DNA from: Streptomyces sp. TRM70350
Lineage (GTDB): Bacteria > Actinomycetota > Actinomycetes > Streptomycetales > Streptomycetaceae
Direction of reading: 5' to 3'
Length of the DNA stretch: 64,000 bases
Assembly: GCF_019219825.1 (NCBI RefSeq)
Contig: NZ_JAHUXH010000007.1
Span: forward strand, 124,001 to 188,000
Below the pieces are notes generated by a model. The model ran no database searches. It was not told the origin of the DNA and was given only the letters and a program-made list of their open reading frames with translations. Shown here piece by piece: positions 59,514 to 64,000 of the stretch (position 1 is its first letter; each line of letters opens with the position of its first letter). The position numbers and the translations under genes are program-made.

Positions 59514-59540
59514 GTGTCCTGCCTAATCGTCCAGTCGGAC
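59514..59540. other. attR: right junction with substitute start for the helicase gene
   Basis: Element sequence GTGTCCTGCCTA joins host sequence ATCGTCCAGTCGGAC. Element-encoded GGAGG (59504-59508) stands five bases before GTG 59514, which is in frame with the helicase. The shared ATC is at 59526-59528. Confidence 0.8.
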
Positions 59541-61154
59541 AAGACCCTGCTCCTCGAAGTCGATCACGAGCAGGCCGACGAGTGCCGTCGGGCGATCGCG
59601 GCGTTCGCCGAGCTGGAGCGGGCGCCCGAGCACATCCACACCTACCGGGTGACGCCGCTCGGCCTGTGGAACGCGCGCGCGGCCGGGCACGACGCCGAGC
59701 AGGTCGTGGACGCGCTGGTGACGTACAGCCGCTATCCCGTGCCGCACGCGCTGCTCGTCGACATCGCCGACACGATGGACCGGTACGGCCGGCTGACCCT
59801 GAGCAAGCACCCGGCGCACGGCCTCGTCCTCACCACCACCGACCGCCCGGTCCTGGAGGAGGTGCTCCGCTCCAAGCGGATCGCGCCCCTGGTCGGCGCC
59901 CGCATCGACCCGGACACCGTCGCCGTGCATCCGTCCGAGCGCGGGCAGATCAAGCAGGTGCTGCTCAAGCTGGGCTGGCCCGCCGAGGATCTCGCCGGGT
60001 ACGTCGACGGCGAGGCGCACCCCATCGAGCTGCGCGAGGACGGGTGGGCGCTGCGGCCGTACCAGAAGCAGGCCGTGGAGAACTTCTGGCACGGCGGGTC
60101 CGGTGTGGTCGTACTGCCCTGTGGGGCCGGTAAGACGCTGGTCGGCGCCGGGTCCATGGCCCAGGCGCAGTCGACGACCCTGATCCTCGTCACCAACACG
60201 GTCTCGGCGCGGCAGTGGAAGCACGAGCTGGTGAGGCGGACCTCACTGACCGAGGAAGAGATCGGTGAGTACAGCGGTACGAAGAAGGAGATCCGGCCGG
60301 TCACCATCGCGACGTACCAGGTGCTGACGACGAAGCGGAAGGGTGTCTACCCGCACCTGGAGCTGTTCGACTCCCGGGACTGGGGGCTCATCGTCTACGA
60401 CGAGGTGCATCTGCTGCCCGCTCCGGTCTTCAAGTTCACCGCGGATCTCCAGGCGCGGCGGCGGCTGGGGCTGACGGCGACGCTGGTGCGGGAGGACGGC
60501 CGTGAGTCGGACGTCTTCTCGCTCATCGGGCCCAAGCGGTTCGACGCGCCGTGGAAGGAGATCGAGGCGCAGGGGTACATCGCGCCCGCCGACTGCGTGG
60601 AGGTCCGGGTGAACCTGACGGACTCCGAGCGGCTCGCGTATGCGACGGCGGAGCAGGAGGAGAAGTACCGCTTCTGCTCGACGACCGAGACCAAGCGGAA
60701 GGTGACGGAGGCGATCGTCCGGCGGTTCGCCGGGCAGCAGATCCTCGTCATCGGGCAGTACATCGACCAGCTCGACGAGCTGGGGGAGCATCTCGGGGCG
60801 CCGGTGATCAAGGGCGAGACGTCCAACGCCCAGCGCGAGAAGCTCTTCGACGCCTTCCGGCAGGGCGAGATCAGCGTCCTGGTCGTCTCCAAGGTCGCCA
60901 ACTTCTCCATCGACCTGCCGGAGGCGACGGTCGCCGTCCAGGTGTCGGGGACGTTCGGGTCGCGGCAGGAGGAGGCGCAGCGGCTGGGGCGTGTGCTGCG
61001 CCCGAAGGCCGACGGCCACCAGGCCCACTTCTACTCGGTCGTCGCCCGCGACACGCTCGACCAGGACTTCGCGGCCCACCGCCAGCGGTTCCTGGCCGAG
61101 CAGGGGTACGCGTACCGGATCATGGACGCGGACGAGCTGCTGGCGGGGAGCTGA
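59514..61154 (+). CDS. xpb: XPB/Ssl2-type DNA repair helicase, re-started by the inserted element
   Basis: The 546-residue SF2 helicase has an N-terminal damage-recognition-like part (LIVQSDKTLLLEVDHEQADE), then motif I VLPCGAGKTLVGAG, the RED-like motif in ATLVREDGRESD, motif II IVYDEVHLLPA, and motifs V-VI SVLVVSKVANFSIDLP and RQEEAQRLGRVLRPK. It would unwind damaged DNA in nucleotide excision repair. Its first residues are now SC-LIVQSD instead of NGP-LIVQSD because an element inserted at codon 6; the rest is intact. It no longer has its native promoter (56085-56150), so expression must come from element sequence. Its 3' end overlaps the GT87 frame. Confidence 0.93.
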   Translation: MSCLIVQSDKTLLLEVDHEQADECRRAIAAFAELERAPEHIHTYRVTPLGLWNARAAGHDAEQVVDALVTYSRYPVPHALLVDIADTMDRYGRLTLSKHPAHGLVLTTTDRPVLEEVLRSKRIAPLVGARIDPDTVAVHPSERGQIKQVLLKLGWPAEDLAGYVDGEAHPIELREDGWALRPYQKQAVENFWHGGSGVVVLPCGAGKTLVGAGSMAQAQSTTLILVTNTVSARQWKHELVRRTSLTEEEIGEYSGTKKEIRPVTIATYQVLTTKRKGVYPHLELFDSRDWGLIVYDEVHLLPAPVFKFTADLQARRRLGLTATLVREDGRESDVFSLIGPKRFDAPWKEIEAQGYIAPADCVEVRVNLTDSERLAYATAEQEEKYRFCSTTETKRKVTEAIVRRFAGQQILVIGQYIDQLDELGEHLGAPVIKGETSNAQREKLFDAFRQGEISVLVVSKVANFSIDLPEATVAVQVSGTFGSRQEEAQRLGRVLRPKADGHQAHFYSVVARDTLDQDFAAHRQRFLAEQGYAYRIMDADELLAGS

Positions 61155-62266
61155 CGCCGTAACACCGTACGCAGGGCCCTTGACGCCAGCACCGCCAGCC
61201 CAAGGAGGGGGTAGGGCGCGGCCAGGGGCTGTTGCCACCACGGGAGGTGGAGGTCCAGGTCGCCCTGGTGGGGTACGAGCCACAGGGTGCGGGCGGTGAA
61301 GAGGAACGTCACGGCGAGCGCCAGACGGGTGCGGCCGTCCGTCAGGAGTACGGCGATCAGGGGGACGCACCAGACCCAGTGGTGGGACCAGCTGATCGGC
61401 GAGATCAGCAGCGCGGTGACGGCCGTCAGGAGGAGGGCGTGGCGGTCGTCCGGCGTGCGGTGGATCAGCCACAGGGCGGTGGCCGCGATCAGCACGGCGG
61501 GCGCCATCCAGGCCGGGCCCGGCGCCGGGTCGCCCAGGGTGCGGGCGATCAGGCCCTGGAGCGACTGGTTGTCGACGATCCAGGGCTTGCCCACCCGGTC
61601 GGTCTCGTAGAGGCGGCGCAGCCAGAAGTCCGCGCTCGCGGACGGGAGTACGAGCGCGCCGAGGGCGACGGTCGCCGCGCAGGTGGTCGTGGCGGTGGCG
61701 GCCTCCCGGTGGCGGCCGCGCAGCAGCAGGTACGCGATGAAGACGGCCGGCGTGAGCTTGATGCCGGCCGCGACACCCACGGCGACACCCTTGCCCGGGG
61801 CGCCGGGCGGGCGGGTGAGGTCCCAGAGGACCAGGCAGGCGAGGGCGAGGTTGATCTGGCCGTAGAGGAGCGTCTGGAAGACCGGTTCCAGCCAGAGGGC
61901 GAGGGCGGTGGCCGCGCACAGGGCCGACAGGCGCAGGGGGCGGCCGGCGAGTCGGGCCGAGAGGTGCACCAGGCAGGCGGTGAGCAGGGTGTTGGCCGCG
62001 AGGAAGACGGCCTTCAGGGCCGCTACGGGGATCCAGGCGGCGGGCGTGAAGACCAGCGCGGCGAAGGGGGGATAGGTGGCGGGGAGCCGCCACTCGGTGA
62101 CGGTGAAGCCGTAGAGGTCATGGCCGTGCAGGACGGCCGCGCCCTCGGCCCGGTACACCAGGGCGTCGGCCATGGGTGGGTGTTGCACGACGCACAGGGC
62201 GGCGAAGGCCGCGACGGAGACGGCGAGGAGTGTTGCGGAAACCGCCGAGCGTGATCGTCTCGTCAC
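61031..62266 (-). CDS. GT87/DUF2029-type polyprenyl-phosphate-mannose glycosyltransferase
   Basis: The 411-residue polytopic protein has the GT87 pattern: an early loop with Asp and Glu (ALVYRAEGAAVLHGHDLYGF), TYPPFAALVFTPAAW, GQINLALACLVLWDL, GIKLTPAVFIAYLLLRGR and ISWSHHWVWCVPLI. Such enzymes transfer mannose from a lipid carrier outside the membrane. The last 40 residues (RQLPASSSSASMIRYAYPCS onward) are antisense to the helicase 3' end and carry no membrane character. The ancestral stop was probably after VLRR, and the frame has run on, giving a 124-bp convergent overlap. Confidence 0.88.
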   Translation of the reverse strand: MTRRSRSAVSATLLAVSVAAFAALCVVQHPPMADALVYRAEGAAVLHGHDLYGFTVTEWRLPATYPPFAALVFTPAAWIPVAALKAVFLAANTLLTACLVHLSARLAGRPLRLSALCAATALALWLEPVFQTLLYGQINLALACLVLWDLTRPPGAPGKGVAVGVAAGIKLTPAVFIAYLLLRGRHREAATATTTCAATVALGALVLPSASADFWLRRLYETDRVGKPWIVDNQSLQGLIARTLGDPAPGPAWMAPAVLIAATALWLIHRTPDDRHALLLTAVTALLISPISWSHHWVWCVPLIAVLLTDGRTRLALAVTFLFTARTLWLVPHQGDLDLHLPWWQQPLAAPYPLLGLAVLASRALRTVLRRQLPASSSSASMIRYAYPCSARNRWRWAAKSWSSVSRATTE

Positions 62267-62283
62267 ACCGTGACACTAGACGC

Positions 62284-62466
62284 TCACTTGCGGCGGACGC
62301 CCGCCTCCTCGCCGTACTCACCGAGGATGATCACATCGAACGCGGCGCCCGCGAACACCCGCACGGCACGCAAGGCTTCGCCGAGGCGGTGACGGTGGCC
62401 GGTGAGGGCGGGGGCGCCGGGGGGACGGGCCGGTGCGGGGGCTGGGGTGAAGGTCGCTGCACTCAT
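62284..62466 (-). CDS. Small conserved-looking protein, 60 residues
   Basis: The product has a Pro/Ala-rich start and a distinct C-terminal half RHRLGEALRAVRVFAGAAFD then VIILGEYGEEAGVRRK, a pattern I recall from small uncharacterised Streptomyces proteins. ATG 62466 is preceded by GGAGG, but very close (two bases), so the start may differ. It ends 17 bp before the GT87 start on the same strand. Confidence 0.6.
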   Translation of the reverse strand: MSAATFTPAPAPARPPGAPALTGHRHRLGEALRAVRVFAGAAFDVIILGEYGEEAGVRRK

Positions 62467-62780
62467 GCCTCCATGGTGGATTTCGCACCGTAAAGGGGGC
62501 ATCGGCCTGCGGGCCGAACCTGCCTGGTCCGTGGGTAGCCCTTCAGAGGGAGCCGTGGCCCTGAGGGAGGAGGGCTCGCCCCCTAGGGGTTGTGACGGAG
62601 ACGGGCCGGGGGAAGGCAGGTGAGGTCGGTGAGGATCCCGGGTGGAGAAAATTCGTTGGTCCGCCCTCGGCCGCTCACCTAGAATCTCCGCTCTTGCCCG
62701 CCTCCCTCGGGGAGTGCCGCCGCCCGGACGGAAACCGGGGGCATCCCTCACCGCACCCGTAGCCCTTCGGAGGCACCGCC
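62467..62780 (+). promoter_or_regulatory. Intergenic region with the helD promoter
   Basis: TTGGTC (62656-62661) and TAGAAT (62680-62685), 18 bases apart, form a good housekeeping promoter for helD, giving a leader of about 90 nt. No gene is seen in the 314 bp. The inverted rifamycin-associated element known upstream of some helR genes was not recognised. Confidence 0.6.
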
Positions 62781-64000
62781 TTGTCCACGCCCGCCGACGA
62801 TCCGCTCGCCCGTGAGCGTTCCCACCTCGCCGCGTCCCGTGCCGCTCTGCGGGCGATGCGGGAGGACGTCGAGTCGCTCGACATCAGCGACGTCACCGCG
62901 AACTGGGTCAACGCCCAGATCCTGGAACGCCAGATCGGCGAGCGCATCAAGGCCCTCGCCGACCTCAGCGACACCCCGCTGTTCTTCGGCCGCCTCGACT
63001 ACCTGCACGCGCCGGGCGTCGAGCAGGCGGAGGGGGCGGAGGGCGAGCGCCCGCGGCCGGAGGACGCTTATCAAACACTGCACATTGGGCGGCGGCATGT
63101 GCACGACGCGGACGGCGACCCGATGGTCATCGACTGGCGTGCGCCGGTCTCACAGCCGTTCTACCGGGCCTCCAAGAAGGACCCGATGGGCATCGCGCTG
63201 CGCCGCCGTTTCGGTTACACCGGCGGGGAGTTGACGGCGTACGAGGACGAGCACCTCTCCGACCCTGCCGAGGCGGCGCGGGCCAGCAAGCTGCTCCAGC
63301 AGGAGATCGAGCGCCCGCGGGTCGGCCCGATGCGGGACATCGTCGCCACGATCCAGCCCGAGCAGGACGAGATCGTACGCAGCGGGCTGGGCGGCACGGT
63401 GTGCGTGCAGGGCGGTCCCGGCACCGGAAAGACCGCGGTCGGCCTGCACCGCGTGGCCTACCTCCTCTACGCCCACCGCGAGCGGCTGGCCCGCACGGGC
63501 ACCCTCGTGATCGGCCCGAACCGCTCCTTCCTGCACTACATCGAGCAGGTGCTTCCGGCGCTGGGTGAGTTGACGGTCCGGCAGGCGACGGTCGGCGACC
63601 TGGTGGCGCATGTGGAGGTGCGGGGCACGGACGACGCGGCGGCCGCGCTCGTCAAGGGAGACGCGAGGATGGCGGAGGTCCTCCGCCGGGCGCTGTACGC
63701 GCACGTGACCATGCCCACGGAGCCGGTCGTCGTGGTGCGCGGGTCGCGGCGGTGGCGGGTGCCCGCGTACGAAGTCGAGGAGATCGTGCGGGAGTTGCTG
63801 AACCGCGGAATCCGGTACGGCGCCGCTCGCGAGGCCCTGCCGCAGCGGATCGCGCATGCCGTGCTGGTGCAGATGGAACGGTCGGGTGAGGCGCCGGACG
63901 ACCGGGTGCAGGACGCGGTGGCCCGGGGCAGTGCCGTGAAGGCGGCGGTCAAGGCGGTCTGGCCGGTCGTGGACCCGGCGAAGCTGGTGCTGCGGCTGCT
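62781..64000 (+). CDS. helD: HelD-like RNA polymerase-associated UvrD-family ATPase, 3' partial
   Basis: TTG 62781, with GGAGG seven bases upstream, opens a frame that runs off the window after about 406 codons; full-length relatives have about 700. The N-terminal coiled coil (RSHLAASRAALRAMREDVES), the HelD-specific segment VIDWRAPVSQPFYRASKKDP, RRFGYTGGELTAYEDEHL and Walker A CVQGGPGTGKTAVGLHRVAY are all visible. HelD proteins bind RNA polymerase and release it from stalled or rifampicin-bound complexes. The gene's position near mqnD and the cold-shock gene matches the Streptomyces core. Confidence 0.9.
   Translation, partial: MSTPADDPLARERSHLAASRAALRAMREDVESLDISDVTANWVNAQILERQIGERIKALADLSDTPLFFGRLDYLHAPGVEQAEGAEGERPRPEDAYQTLHIGRRHVHDADGDPMVIDWRAPVSQPFYRASKKDPMGIALRRRFGYTGGELTAYEDEHLSDPAEAARASKLLQQEIERPRVGPMRDIVATIQPEQDEIVRSGLGGTVCVQGGPGTGKTAVGLHRVAYLLYAHRERLARTGTLVIGPNRSFLHYIEQVLPALGELTVRQATVGDLVAHVEVRGTDDAAAALVKGDARMAEVLRRALYAHVTMPTEPVVVVRGSRRWRVPAYEVEEIVRELLNRGIRYGAAREALPQRIAHAVLVQMERSGEAPDDRVQDAVARGSAVKAAVKAVWPVVDPAKLVLRL

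Larger units (their letters stand above)
56168..59528. mobile_element. About 3.36-kb serine-integrase element inserted in the XPB-type helicase gene
   Basis: The segment separates codons 1-6 of the helicase gene from the rest. From left to right it carries a short NUDIX gene and three overlapping small genes (all minus), a decayed HTH/phospholipase-D-like gene (plus), and a large serine integrase (minus) next to attR, the usual place for an integrase. There are no replication, transfer or virion genes, so it is a minimal or eroded mobile element. It donates the ribosome binding site and start codon now used by the helicase. Its interior looks less GC-biased than flanking DNA. Confidence 0.82.

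Noticed and set aside
61232..62254. Plus-strand frame of about 340 codons opposite the GT87 gene
   Set aside because: It is Gly/Arg/Glu-rich antisense sequence; the minus strand encodes a clear polytopic membrane enzyme.
62467..62780. Rifamycin-associated element upstream of helD
   Set aside because: No long inverted repeat is seen; only an ordinary promoter is visible.

Overview
The window is high-GC actinobacterial chromosome, almost certainly Streptomyces: strong G/C third-position bias, many GTG and some TTG starts, many apparently leaderless genes, and a gene order I recognise from the Streptomyces core (desR-nagS, pdxH, serC, mqnB-mqnD, an XPB-type helicase, HelD). No rRNA, tRNA or CRISPR array was seen.

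Left part (1-24.9 kb). A TPR-like gene with a frameshift, a small membrane protein and an alpha/beta hydrolase lacking its nucleophile precede the divergent pair desR (iron-dependent repressor) and nagS (aminosugar-phosphate SIS enzyme), which has a DasR-like site inside its promoter. Then come a PAS-PAS-GAF protein, a RidA-GNAT fusion, and a decayed MFS/MarR pair. Citrate synthase and pdxH are divergent. From 22.2 kb leftward to 12.6 kb runs a tightly coupled acyl-CoA catabolic operon: a TIGR03084 protein, an AtuA-like protein, carboxyl transferase, biotin carboxylase/BCCP, acyl-CoA dehydrogenase, a wrecked CoA ligase carrying an IS-like remnant, enoyl-CoA hydratase and a TetR regulator. A DMT exporter and serC follow.

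Middle (25-48.9 kb). A drug-type ABC exporter with a divergent TetR gene, a secreted propeller-like protein, an SGNH hydrolase, two Uma2-family genes sharing a repeated upstream block, an aldo/keto reductase behind a MerR-type operator, thpR, a MarR-MFS operon, a purine permease, a P-type ATPase, a giant sacsin/Hsp90-like ATPase, DUF3027, an MFS protein, a DUF2771 lipoprotein, and the futalosine-pathway genes mqnB and mqnD.

Right part (48.9-64 kb). A cold-shock protein, small membrane and secreted proteins, a helicase-C-like partner protein, and a YqhA membrane protein fused to an IS21-type IstB ATPase. The main discovery lies next to it: a roughly 3.36-kb element with its own large serine integrase has inserted into codon 6 of the XPB-type helicase gene. 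The native start is stranded at 56153 and the rest of the gene begins at 59525. The element supplies a new ribosome binding site and GTG start that keep the helicase open. Inside it are four overlapping small genes ending in a short NUDIX gene, and a decayed HTH/phospholipase-D-like gene. A GT87 glycosyltransferase and HelD (cut by the window edge) finish the window.

Recurring themes are deletion scars that truncate two neighbouring genes at one point (about 9.62 kb and 22.42 kb), short in-phase tandem repeats, and leaderless promoters. All family calls come from reading the sequence and memory of families; no database search was run.
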